NCBI GenBank assembly: GCA_938040725.1
Contig: CALHZX010000122.1
Location: 1-10,940 of the forward strand
DNA: 10,940 bases
From: an uncultured Actinomyces sp.
Lineage (GTDB): Bacteria > Actinomycetota > Actinomycetes > Actinomycetales > Actinomycetaceae
Direction of reading: 5' to 3'
The translations under genes and the position numbers were made by a program. Below are positions 1 through 6,962 of the stretch, in pieces. Under the pieces are notes generated by a model. That model had not been told where the DNA came from. It searched no databases and worked only from the letters and a program-made list of their open reading frames with translations. Numbering within the stretch: the stretch's first letter is position 1; each line of letters begins with the position of its first letter.

Positions 1-520
1 CGAGGACGAGCTTGGGGTAGTTGATGAGGGCGCGGGCCACGCACACGCGCTGCTGTTCGCCGCCGGAGAGCTGGCGGGGCAGGTGGGTGGCGCGGTCGGC
101 GAGGCCGACGCGGTCAAGGGCCTCGAGGGCTTCCTTCTCGTCGGGCATCGAGTGGTAGTACTGCGCGACCATGATGTTCTCGAGGGCCGTGAGGTGGCCG
201 ATGAGGTGGAACTGCTGGAACACGAGGCCGATGGTGCGGCAGCGCACCTCGGTGAGTTCGTCGGCGGTCAGGTCGGAAATGTCGTGCCCGTCAAGCATGA
301 CGGTGCCTGTGGTGGCGGTGTCCATGGCGCCGACGATGTTCATGAGGGTCGTCTTACCGGAGCCCGAGGGGCCGACGATGGAGACCCACTGGCCGCGCGG
401 GATCTCGAGGGAGACGTTGTCGAGCGCGTGCAGGTCGCCGTAGATCTTGGAGACGCCCTCGAGGGTGAGCAGCGCGTCCGTGGTGGCCGACGAGGCCTGG
501 GGGGCGGTGGAGGTGGTCAT
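1..520 (-). CDS. ABC transporter ATP-binding protein, MacB/LolD-like, C-terminus cut by window edge
   Basis: The first 173 codons are visible; the gene runs off the left edge. This is the nucleotide-binding subunit that would power the two FtsX-type permeases encoded just upstream in the same operon. The sequence shows a Walker A motif GPSGSGKT at about residues 50-57, a Q-loop (VFQQFH, near residue 103) and the ABC signature LSGGEQQR at about residues 153-160. The Walker B aspartate/glutamate and H-loop lie beyond the edge. The family is the MacB/LolD/FtsE-like class, usually about 220-250 residues and cytoplasmic. The ATG at 520 follows the permease stop (529-531) by 8 bases, with a GAGAG ribosome-binding sequence overlapping that stop, which suggests translational coupling. 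In related iron loci (Campylobacter Cj1663) the ATPase is followed by thioredoxin-like genes; whether that holds here cannot be seen. Confidence 0.96.
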   Translation of the reverse strand, partial: MTTSTAPQASSATTDALLTLEGVSKIYGDLHALDNVSLEIPRGQWVSIVGPSGSGKTTLMNIVGAMDTATTGTVMLDGHDISDLTADELTEVRCRTIGLVFQQFHLIGHLTALENIMVAQYYHSMPDEKEALEALDRVGLADRATHLPRQLSGGEQQRVCVARALINYPKLVL

Positions 521-528
521 GGTGACTC

Positions 529-1713
529 TCATTCTCCGCGCAGGACGAGCGCGGGGTCGACGGCCAGTGCGCGGCGCACGGGCGGGAGACAGGCGAGGAC
601 GGCGATGAGGATCGAGCAGGCGATCGTGCCGAGGAGGATCACGGGGTGCAGGGAGATTGATCGGTGGAACACGGAGGTGGAGATGAGGACGGCGAGGCCG
701 TAGCCGGCCCCGGCACCCAGAACACCTCCGATGAACCCGAGCATGACGCCTTCACCCATGAACTCGCGGGTGATGGAGCGGCCGGTCGCACCCAGGGCCT
801 TGCGCAGGCCGATCTCGTTGCGGCGCTCGGTGACGACGGCGATCATCGTGGTGGACACGCCGATCATAGTCAGCGCGAGCACGATGACGGTGATGACGAT
901 GAGCAGGGAGCGCAGCATCGCCAGCACGCCCGTGTCGGACTGGGCGAGGCGGCGCACGGTCTGGGCGTGAATGTCGGGGTTCGCGGCGTTCATCGCGTCG
1001 GCGATGGCGCTGAGCTGGTCGCCTTCCAGGGCGATCGAGTACTCAGCGAGCGACACGGCGTCGGTCTGCCCGGTCAGCGTGCTCATGTCCTGGGTGGACA
1101 TGTACACGTAGCCGTCTTCGTTGCCGCCGGTCTTGAGGATGCCGGACACGGTCAGGGTGACGGTACGCGGATCGACCTTGAGGGCCGAGGCCTGCGCCCC
1201 CGACTGGGCGGCGGCCTTCGAGGACGCACTCGCGTCCAGCTGGCTGACCGTCATCGTGTCACCGGCCTTCACGTCGATCGTCGAGGCGATCTGCTCACCG
1301 ACGAGGATCTGACCCGTCGCAGCGGGCCATTCCCCGTCCACGTACCAGTACGGGTTCATGGCATGCACGGCGTTCAGGTCCGCGCCACCCGCGACGTACG
1401 GCTGGTCGTTAATCGTGACCGTCTCGTAGTCGAAGGACGCGGATCCGACCAGAGCGCTCGCGGGTACCTGGGCGGTCGCGGCGGCCACGGCCTCGTCGGT
1501 CATGGGCACCTCCCCGGCGGGGGTGACGACGAGGTTGGCGCCGTAGGAGCGGATCTCTCGGGCCATCTGCGCGGGCACGTCGACCGCGATCGTCACGAGG
1601 CCGGACAGCGTGGTCGCTCCGATGGCGACGGCGAGGATCGCGATGAGGACGCGGGAGCGTCGGCGCAGGATGGAGGAGATAACCATCCGCCAGAACATTG
1701 CTCGTCTGGACAT
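529..1713 (-). CDS. FtsX/MacB-type ABC transporter permease (second of the pair)
   Basis: Membrane subunit of about 394 residues. It has the MacB plan: an N-terminal membrane segment (about residues 17-40), a large extracytoplasmic MacB_PCD-type domain, then three membrane helices in the last 130 residues. The cytoplasmic stretch RRNEIGLRKALGATGRSI after the second helix is the typical FtsX-family coupling region that contacts the ATPase. Three starts are possible: GTG 1722, which overlaps the upstream stop, ATG 1719 and ATG 1713. The GGAAGG at 1722-1727 sits 8 bases from ATG 1713, so that start is preferred. The upstream permease stop is at 1719-1721, so the two genes are tightly coupled. 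It is a diverged paralogue of that gene (shared MF-RM start, SYGAN-VV motif, EIGL-KA-GA motif). It resembles Campylobacter Cj1661/Cj1662. The transported substrate is unknown, and membrane protein remodelling rather than classical import is possible. Confidence 0.93.
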   Translation of the reverse strand: MSRRAMFWRMVISSILRRRSRVLIAILAVAIGATTLSGLVTIAVDVPAQMAREIRSYGANLVVTPAGEVPMTDEAVAAATAQVPASALVGSASFDYETVTINDQPYVAGGADLNAVHAMNPYWYVDGEWPAATGQILVGEQIASTIDVKAGDTMTVSQLDASASSKAAAQSGAQASALKVDPRTVTLTVSGILKTGGNEDGYVYMSTQDMSTLTGQTDAVSLAEYSIALEGDQLSAIADAMNAANPDIHAQTVRRLAQSDTGVLAMLRSLLIVITVIVLALTMIGVSTTMIAVVTERRNEIGLRKALGATGRSITREFMGEGVMLGFIGGVLGAGAGYGLAVLISTSVFHRSISLHPVILLGTIACSILIAVLACLPPVRRALAVDPALVLRGE

Positions 1714-1718
1714 GGGCA

Positions 1719-2996
1719 TCACCTTCCGTGCAGGACTTCAGCCGCGTTGAGGCGCAGCAGGTAGCGGATCGCCGGGATGGAGGCTCCCAGGACGACGAGG
1801 ATCACGAGGACGGCGACGAGACCGACGACGACGGGCACGAACGCGACCGAGGAGTGGAACACCATGAAACCGATCGCCTGCGCGAGCGCGAGGCCTCCGC
1901 CGTAGCCGAAGACCCCGCCGACCAGGCCGACGATGATCGTCTCCGTCAGGAACAGCGAGATGATCTGTTTATCTTTCGCGCCCACGGCCTTCATGAGGCC
2001 GATTTCGCTGGAGCGCTCCATGACGCCCGCGGTCACCAGGTTCGCGATGGCCAGGGCCGAGGCAATGAGCGCCAGGACGGTCACGAGGACCATGAGCAGC
2101 TGGGTCTTCTCCAGGATCGTACCTTCGGACTCGGCGACCTGGCGGACCGGGCGAGCCACGGAGTCCGTCATGACTTCCTCGATCTGGTAGGCGATCGAGG
2201 AGACGTAGGCGGTGCAGTACCAAGTTTCCTTCTCGGACACGCTCAGCGAGTTCGGGTTCTTCGCGGCCTTGCGCGCCAGGTCGTTGTCGGGCGTGGTCAG
2301 GGCGGAGACCTCGACGCTGCCGACGACGCCCTCACGCTCGAGGAGCTCCTGGGCTTGCGCCAGCTGAATGTACACGCCGCGGTCGGCGTCGTCGCCACTG
2401 GTGAGGATGCCGCGCACCGTGAACTCGCGCGTGATTCCCTCGCGGGTCAGGGTGAAGGTGTCGCCAACGCCGAGGCCGTGGGCGGCCGCGTAGGTGGTGC
2501 CGACGAGGGCGCCGCTCTCGTCGTCGTCCGCGGGCCACGACCCCTCGATGCCCCACCAGCCGCGCAGCTTGTCGAGGCCGGTTTCAACGCTCTCGCCGGT
2601 GGCCAGCTCGAGGTGGTGGCTGAACCAGGTGCCGGTCGTGGGCACGTGCTCGCCGCTCCCATCCGTGACGGACACGCTCAGCAGGGGCGTGAAGTCGAGG
2701 ATGTTGTAGGTCCAGAAGATCGTCTTGATGTTGCCGAGCTCGTCCTCGCGCAGGTAGGAACGGGACTCGGTGGCCTCGCCCGTGGAGTAGAGGTCGTCGA
2801 GGACGGCCGCACCCTGGGGGCGCACGACGATGTTGGCGCCGTAGGACTTGAGTTCCTGGTTGACCTTGTCGCCCACGTTGAACATGACGGAGAGCATGGA
2901 CGTGGCGACGCAGGCGCCCAGGGCGACGGTCAGGGCGATCATCAGGTGGCGGTTACCGCGCCTCGTGAGGGCGCCGCGCAGCATTCGGAAGAACAC
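1719..2996 (-). CDS. FtsX/MacB-type ABC transporter permease (first of the pair)
   Basis: A 425-residue permease. An N-terminal membrane helix lies at about residues 19-38, followed by an extracytoplasmic domain of roughly 260 residues. Three membrane helices follow at about 300-325, 345-370 and 380-410, with the cytoplasmic coupling motif SSEIGLMKAVGAKDKQI between the first two. This is the expected size and topology for MacB/FtsX-like permeases, which form dimers served by a separate ATPase; here it probably pairs with the downstream paralogue and ATPase. The start is a GTG at 2996 (protein begins MFFRML), with an AAGGGGA ribosome-binding sequence 4 bases upstream and the previous stop (TAA 3006-3008) only 9 bases away. 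Two adjacent permeases next to FTR1, P19 and DUF2318 genes is the arrangement of Campylobacter Cj1658-Cj1663. What the ABC part moves is not established from sequence. Confidence 0.93.
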   Translation of the reverse strand: MFFRMLRGALTRRGNRHLMIALTVALGACVATSMLSVMFNVGDKVNQELKSYGANIVVRPQGAAVLDDLYSTGEATESRSYLREDELGNIKTIFWTYNILDFTPLLSVSVTDGSGEHVPTTGTWFSHHLELATGESVETGLDKLRGWWGIEGSWPADDDESGALVGTTYAAAHGLGVGDTFTLTREGITREFTVRGILTSGDDADRGVYIQLAQAQELLEREGVVGSVEVSALTTPDNDLARKAAKNPNSLSVSEKETWYCTAYVSSIAYQIEEVMTDSVARPVRQVAESEGTILEKTQLLMVLVTVLALIASALAIANLVTAGVMERSSEIGLMKAVGAKDKQIISLFLTETIIVGLVGGVFGYGGGLALAQAIGFMVFHSSVAFVPVVVGLVAVLVILVVLGASIPAIRYLLRLNAAEVLHGR

Positions 2997-3005
2997 GCGA
3001 TCCCC

Positions 3006-4325
3006 TTACTTCGCGAAGATGGAGGCCGAGGCCTCGAGAGCCGAGATCGGCACGGTCAGCGTGCCGTTGGAGACCTTGTAGTCAATGGGGATCGGGTTGC
3101 AGCCGCCCTTAAAGCCGATGGTCGCGATGTTCATCGCCACTTCACACAGCTTGCAGATGACCTTACCGTCCTTCTCGTAGTAGCCGGTGGGGCCGCAGAT
3201 ATCGCACGCGTCCAAGCCCACGCCGAAGGAGGAGCCGGACTTCTGGATGACGATGAAGCGCACCTTCACGCCGCCCAAGGTCGTGTACTCGTAGCGGTGC
3301 AGGTGGCCGTCGGAAATGTCGGCCAGATTGACGCTCACCTGGTCGTCGACGACGCTGAACGACTCGGGCGCGGACAGCTCGATTTCTTGGCTACCGTATG
3401 CAACGCCGACGGTGATCAGCAGCGCGCCACACAGGTAGCCGAGGGCTGCGGTGCCCGCCATGGACTTGTACAGGCGCGAGCGTGCGCGGCCCAGGCGCCC
3501 CTCGGCCGGGTTGGCTCCCACGGTCGGGATGGAGCGCGAGGCCAGCCAGGTCAGCACAACGACGGCGCACAGGGCCAGGCCTGCGGCAAGCGTGAAGACG
3601 GCCTCGTGGTTAATGAACCAGGAGATAGTGTTCCACGCGCCCTTGGGGATCGAGATCCAGCGCTTGGCCTTGAGGATGCGCACGATCATCAGGGAGTGGT
3701 TGGCCAGCAGCGAGACCATGATGAAGGCCGCCGGCCACACGCGGTTATTCCACGCGCACAGGCGGTAGGACACCCACGCCACGAAGCAGACGAGCAGCCA
3801 GGCCAGCGTGTACCCGAGGACCGCGAGGACAACCTGGCTGGAGTAGATTGCAACGCCGCCCGAGAGCATCATGACAGCCTGGTTCATGGCTGTGGGCACG
3901 GCACGGAACAGGACGGCCGCAATGTAGAGGGCACCGACAATGCGCAGGAGGGTATCACCGCTCACCGCGGCCTCCATCGACGAGGCCGCCCGGGCCTCGT
4001 CGTCACCGTTGCCGGGCAGGAGAGAGCGAACGCGGCGCGAACGCAGCGCGACCAGCGCGAGGAAGAGCAGCGCGAGAACAACCGCCGCGGGAAGCGTGAA
4101 CAGGCCGACGGTCTGACGGTTCACGGCCTTGGGGGCCTCAATGTTAATGACCGTCAGGACCAGGGAGGAGATCATGCCCAGGCCGATACCGGCCCACACC
4201 GCCGCCGACCGCGCCTTCTTACCGCGGCGACCGTGCCCGGCGGCCGGCATAAAGCGGATGACGGCACCGACAGCAAGCATCGTCAACAGCAACGTCAAGG
4301 TTGCTTCGCTCATCTGCTGAAGCAT
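3006..4325 (-). CDS. FtrD-like (DUF2318) polytopic membrane protein with CxxC pairs
   Basis: A 439-residue integral membrane protein with about eight hydrophobic segments in the first 310 residues and a C-terminal soluble domain of about 120 residues. That domain carries C374-x2-C377, C391-x2-C394 and a lone C409 in a GGCNP context, matching the DUF2318/FtrD-like family (PF10080), which is annotated as a membrane iron-sulfur-containing protein. In Bordetella FtrABCD the FtrD component is proposed to take electrons produced when ferrous iron is oxidised for permeation through the FTR1-type channel. A redox role here is inference from family and context. Start ATG 4325 has GGGAGG 7 bases upstream; a second in-frame ATG follows at 4313. 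It lies 138 bases after the P19 gene, the largest gap in the operon, with two hairpins between. The Campylobacter counterpart is Cj1660. Confidence 0.9.
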   Translation of the reverse strand: MLQQMSEATLTLLLTMLAVGAVIRFMPAAGHGRRGKKARSAAVWAGIGLGMISSLVLTVINIEAPKAVNRQTVGLFTLPAAVVLALLFLALVALRSRRVRSLLPGNGDDEARAASSMEAAVSGDTLLRIVGALYIAAVLFRAVPTAMNQAVMMLSGGVAIYSSQVVLAVLGYTLAWLLVCFVAWVSYRLCAWNNRVWPAAFIMVSLLANHSLMIVRILKAKRWISIPKGAWNTISWFINHEAVFTLAAGLALCAVVVLTWLASRSIPTVGANPAEGRLGRARSRLYKSMAGTAALGYLCGALLITVGVAYGSQEIELSAPESFSVVDDQVSVNLADISDGHLHRYEYTTLGGVKVRFIVIQKSGSSFGVGLDACDICGPTGYYEKDGKVICKLCEVAMNIATIGFKGGCNPIPIDYKVSNGTLTVPISALEASASIFAK

Positions 4326-4385
4326 TGGCTTTCCTCCCGAAATTAAGGTTCACCGAAGTCGGGTGACTCCGGCGTCAAGTCTAGT

Positions 4386-4445
4386 CCCCTCACGGGGTGA
4401 GGGCCGAGGCCAGCAGTCCCAGAAAGGAACCACTGCCTCGGCCCC
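4386..4445 (-). promoter_or_regulatory. Two overlapping hairpins between the P19 and FtrD-like genes
   Basis: Two inverted repeats share bases. One is a 7-bp stem, 4387-4393 with 4397-4403, around a 3-base loop. The other is a 10-bp GC-rich stem, 4401-4410 with 4435-4444, around 24 bases. They share GGG at 4401-4403, so both cannot form fully at once. On the minus transcript neither is followed by a run of T, so this is unlikely to be a strong intrinsic terminator. It may instead be a stabilising structure or attenuator at the 3' end of the P19 message, giving more P19 than downstream products. The structures are seen in sequence; the role is inferred. Confidence 0.45.
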
Positions 4446-4463
4446 GCAAAGCGTGAGCGTCGA

Positions 4464-5096
4464 TCACCAGGAAACGGCCGTGGGGTCCCACTGCCAATCC
4501 GGGAACTCGGCGACGAGCGGCTCGGTCCAGAAGCGACCCTCAACACCCGTGGTCTTGTCGGTGTGCAGCAGCCAGCCCGTGGGCGGCTTGATCGAGAAGG
4601 TCACGTCGTAGGTGCCGGCGTCGAGCTTGGGCAGGTTCAGGCCGTAGTGCGGGCCGTCGGACGCGTTCATCGGCATGAGCGTGCCCTCCTGGACGGTCGC
4701 GCCGGACTTGTCCTTGATCGCGTAGTCGACGGTCAGGCCGGGGATGAAGTCGCCCGCACCGAAGCCGAGCTTGTTGTCGGCGGCGGCGGAGATGTCGGCT
4801 TCAATGTGCATCGAGGACTCGGCTGCCGGGGTGCCCACGGCGGGCTCCATCTCGACGGGCTGGAAGTAGACGCCACCCACGACGAGCGGGCCGACGTGAA
4901 CTTCGTCACCGAGGGGCTGCTCTTCGAAGCCAGCGTCCTCACCGGGAGCGGGGGCGTTCGAGGAGTCAGCCGAGGCCGAGGCCGTGGGCTTCTCCTCGCT
5001 GGAGGACGAGGAGGAGTTGTTGGAGCAGGCCGCCAGAGTGCCTGCGAGGGCCAGCGTGGCCAGGGCCGCGCCGACGCGGAACAGAGAGCGCTTCAT
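4464..5096 (-). CDS. P19/FtrA-type iron-binding lipoprotein (Tp34 family)
   Basis: A 210-residue lipoprotein of the P19 family (PF10634, iron transport-associated), which binds divalent metal outside the membrane and works with FTR1 permeases. The signal peptide ends in lipobox L21-A-A-C24, so the mature protein should be lipid-anchored, followed by a Ser/Ala/Pro-rich linker to about residue 55. Metal-site residues known from Campylobacter P19 are conserved with matching spacing: H97-I-E99 (within MHIEAD), M143, D147 and H150 (within MNASDGPH). H178 is a candidate for the fourth histidine. The in-frame reading is open up to 5156, but ATG 5096 is chosen because it begins the signal peptide (MKRSLFRVG) and has AGGAG about 8 bases upstream. 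The gene lies 56 bases after the FTR1 gene. The lipid anchor fits a Gram-positive envelope; the Gram-negative homologues are soluble and periplasmic. Confidence 0.95.
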   Translation of the reverse strand: MKRSLFRVGAALATLALAGTLAACSNNSSSSSSEEKPTASASADSSNAPAPGEDAGFEEQPLGDEVHVGPLVVGGVYFQPVEMEPAVGTPAAESSMHIEADISAAADNKLGFGAGDFIPGLTVDYAIKDKSGATVQEGTLMPMNASDGPHYGLNLPKLDAGTYDVTFSIKPPTGWLLHTDKTTGVEGRFWTEPLVAEFPDWQWDPTAVSW

Positions 5097-5152
5097 GTGA
5101 TGATCTCCTGTGCGTGTTGGTTGGGTGAAAAGTCGGTGTCGCTCGACTGCTG

Positions 5153-6811
5153 TCATTCCTCGGCCCGCGACTGGGCGGCGGCCTCGCGGGCGAGGCGAGC
5201 TTTTCCGAAGAAGTAGAGACCGACAATGATGGCGAGAACGATGGCTTGCGCGGCCAGGTTCTCCACTCGGGGGTAGATCCCCAAGAGGTCAATGGTGGGG
5301 AAGCCGGAGATGGGCGTCAGGGACACGACGTCCGCCTCCTGAAGTTCCCCAATACCAGAACCCGTGAACGTGAAGGCCATGAAGGCCATCAGCAGCGAGG
5401 TAATGGTGAAGAAGGGGCGCAGCGGGATGCGGACCGCCGCGAACTGGATGAGCAGGTAGATGATGACCAGGGCCACGAGGCCGACCGCCAAGCCGATCCA
5501 CACGTAGTGGACCTTGTCGCCCGCAGCGGCGACGATCGGGACGTAGAAGAGGATCGTCTCCGCACCCTCGCGCAGCACCGCGAGGAAGGAAATGAAGGCC
5601 AGGCCCAGCAGGGAGCCGCTGCTCAGCGAGGCGTCCGTCTGCTTCTTGATGTACTCGTCCCACGCCTTGTTGGAGGACTTGTTGATCATCCAGTTGGAGA
5701 CCCAGATCAGCATGACGACCGCGAAGAGCGCCGCAAAGCCCTCCAGGAGCTCCTGGTTCGCACCCGCCAGGGAGGTGACGTAACTGAAGAGGAAGGCCAG
5801 GCCGATGGACAGGCCGAAGGCGAGCGCCACGCCGCCCCACACGATGGGGGCCTTGTTCTTGTGGCCGGCCTTGGCCAGGTAGGCCAGGACCGCGGCGACG
5901 ACGAGGATTGCCTCCATGCCCTCACGCAGGATCACGAGGAGGGAGGGCAGGAACTGGGCGATCCACGGGGAGGTGCCCGCGCTGTCAGTGGTCTTGTCAG
6001 CGGCCTTGCCGGTGTAACCGTCGAGGCTGTTGGCGTCCTCGCGGATGTAGTTCGTCAGCGTCGAGAGGTGCTGGTCGACCGCGGCCGAGTCATTATCGGT
6101 CATGGCCTTCTTCAGGAGCGAGAACTCCATCTCCACCTGCGAGACGCGCGAGCCGGAGATGCGGCTCATGACCTGCTTCTCCATGCCAGTGATCTCGTAG
6201 TGCTTGTAGTAGGCCTCGTTGACCTTGTCCTTGCCGGCCTTGGCGTCGCCGCCCTTGTAGGCGTTAGCGCCGTCCTGAAGGATGCCGTTGATCGTCTTGG
6301 CGACCTCACCCCACGCGCCGGGGCTGTAATCATCCGACGAGGCCTGGGCTGCCGACCCAGGAGCCACGCCATCCAGGGACGCGCCGTCTTCGACCATGTA
6401 CTGCTTGAGGGTCGTAGCGTGACTATCGACGCCCGCACTGTCGGCGTCAATCATGGCCTTCTTCAGGAGGGAGAACTCCATCTCCACCTGGGAGACGCGC
6501 GAGCCGGAGATGCGGGCCATGACCTGCTTCTCCATGCCGGTGATCTCGTAGTGCTTGTAGTAGGCGTCGTTGACTTTGTCCTTACCGCCCTTAGGGTCGC
6601 CCGCCTTGAAGGTGGACACGCCTTCGTCGATCAGGCCGTTGATCGTGGTCGAGACATCGCTCCACGTCTGATCTGCGGCGCGCGAGGGCGAGGCGAACAT
6701 CGCCACGGCCAGAGCCGCCATCACGGCCACAATAAGAACGCGACTCAGTCGCTGACCGACACTGAGTGCGTGAGCGCGAATACTGAGTGCGTGAGCGCGA
6801 AGCACTGCCAC
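5153..6811 (-). CDS. FTR1-family iron permease with duplicated N-terminal extracellular domain
   Basis: About 552 residues. A signal peptide (about 1-45, cleavage near SRA-AD) leads into two extracellular domain copies at about residues 50-148 and 167-265, then an FTR1 domain from about 285 with roughly seven membrane helices. The two iron-transport motifs of the family are present: REGME (296-300) and REGAE (414-418). FTR1 proteins move iron through these glutamate motifs; in bacteria they work with P19 or EfeO partners, and P19 is the next gene. The start is probably GTG 6811, 6 bases after a perfect AGGAGG (6818-6823); GTG at 6814 or 6805 and ATGs at 6886 and 6871 are alternatives without as good a ribosome site. 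It is first in the operon, and a DtxR-like box lies about 100 bases upstream. The domain duplication and a 21-bp duplication in the signal peptide are unusual. Confidence 0.94.
   Translation of the reverse strand: MAVLRAHALSIRAHALSVGQRLSRVLIVAVMAALAVAMFASPSRAADQTWSDVSTTINGLIDEGVSTFKAGDPKGGKDKVNDAYYKHYEITGMEKQVMARISGSRVSQVEMEFSLLKKAMIDADSAGVDSHATTLKQYMVEDGASLDGVAPGSAAQASSDDYSPGAWGEVAKTINGILQDGANAYKGGDAKAGKDKVNEAYYKHYEITGMEKQVMSRISGSRVSQVEMEFSLLKKAMTDNDSAAVDQHLSTLTNYIREDANSLDGYTGKAADKTTDSAGTSPWIAQFLPSLLVILREGMEAILVVAAVLAYLAKAGHKNKAPIVWGGVALAFGLSIGLAFLFSYVTSLAGANQELLEGFAALFAVVMLIWVSNWMINKSSNKAWDEYIKKQTDASLSSGSLLGLAFISFLAVLREGAETILFYVPIVAAAGDKVHYVWIGLAVGLVALVIIYLLIQFAAVRIPLRPFFTITSLLMAFMAFTFTGSGIGELQEADVVSLTPISGFPTIDLLGIYPRVENLAAQAIVLAIIVGLYFFGKARLAREAAAQSRAEE
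6017..6664 (-). repeat. Tandem domain duplication inside the FTR1 gene, period 351 bp
   Basis: Two copies (6368-6664 and 6017-6313), offset by exactly 351 bases (117 codons), encode about 99 residues each. Within them 6452-6565 and 6101-6214 differ at only 5 of 114 bases, while the flanks are more diverged. The shared block encodes a run containing YYKHYEITGMEKQ and SRVSQVEMEFSLLKKAM, rich in His, Glu and Tyr. The near identity, including at silent positions, points to a recent duplication or gene conversion. Confidence 0.9.
6761..6801 (-). repeat. 21-bp in-frame tandem duplication in the FTR1 signal peptide
   Basis: Bases 6761-6780 and 6782-6801 are identical (20 of 20), giving a 21-bp period. 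On the minus strand they encode RAHALSI followed by RAHALSV, in the basic N-terminal part of the signal peptide, just after the chosen start. The unit is a multiple of three, so copy-number change would keep the frame. Confidence 0.85.
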
Positions 6812-6829
6812 CACTTGCCTCCTGACGAT

Positions 6830-6850
6830 CCGACGTTGAGGTAACGTCGG
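6830..6850 (-). promoter_or_regulatory. Perfect 8-bp inverted repeat just upstream of the FTR1 ribosome-binding site
   Basis: CCGACGTT (6830-6837) and AACGTCGG (6843-6850) are perfect reverse complements around a 5-base spacer. On the FTR1 message the structure ends 6 bases before the AGGAGG at 6818-6823. It could be a 5'-leader hairpin that affects translation or RNA stability, or a protein-binding operator. The repeat is seen directly; the function is unknown. Confidence 0.5.
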
Positions 6851-6910
6851 GATGATGGAATTCCTAACCATTGAGCGTAGCCACATCTCACCCAGGTGGA
6901 AAGTAGTCCG

Positions 6911-6926
6911 TTTAGGTCGTCCTAAA
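6911..6926 (-). promoter_or_regulatory. Candidate DtxR/IdeR-type iron box upstream of the iron operon
   Basis: TTTAGG-TCGT-CCTAAA is a perfect palindrome with 6-bp arms and a 4-base centre. The TTAGG-N4-CCTAA pattern occurs inside the 19-bp DtxR/IdeR consensus (TTAGGTTAGGCTAACCTAA). It lies about 100 bases upstream of the FTR1 start. A weaker partial match with one intact CCTAA half is at 6854-6867. DtxR/IdeR regulators with Fe2+ repress iron uptake genes in Actinobacteria, so the position makes sense. The match to the full 19-mer is partial (about 12 of 19 in the best register). Confidence 0.5.
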
Positions 6927-6962
6927 TTGTGATCATGCTGTGACAGTGTTTAGCGCGCGGAC

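Noticed and set aside
664..1764. Plus-strand open frame of about 366 codons across the second permease
   Set aside because: Composition-driven antisense frame (Gly/His/Asp/Arg-rich) without a domain or ribosome site, lying over a typical FtsX-family gene.
1698..4346. Long plus-strand open frame (over 880 codons) across the permeases and the FtrD-like gene
   Set aside because: It is antisense to three well-supported genes. Its product is extremely rich in Gly, Arg, Asp and His with no domains, as expected from the opposite strand of GC-biased codons.
4401..4444. Intrinsic terminator closing a P19-ended operon
   Set aside because: The stem is good but the loop is 24 bases and no T tract follows on the minus transcript. 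The downstream genes belong to the same functional set, so only a regulatory hairpin is proposed.
5246..6844. Plus-strand open frame of about 530 codons across the FTR1 gene
   Set aside because: It is antisense to FTR1, whose motifs, signal peptide and ribosome site are clear. The apparent internal repeat of this frame only mirrors the FTR1 domain duplication.
6928..6943. CRP/FNR-like site from two TGTGA motifs
   Set aside because: The two motifs are direct, 11 bp apart, rather than an inverted TGTGA-N6-TCACA, so they do not form a proper operator of that family.
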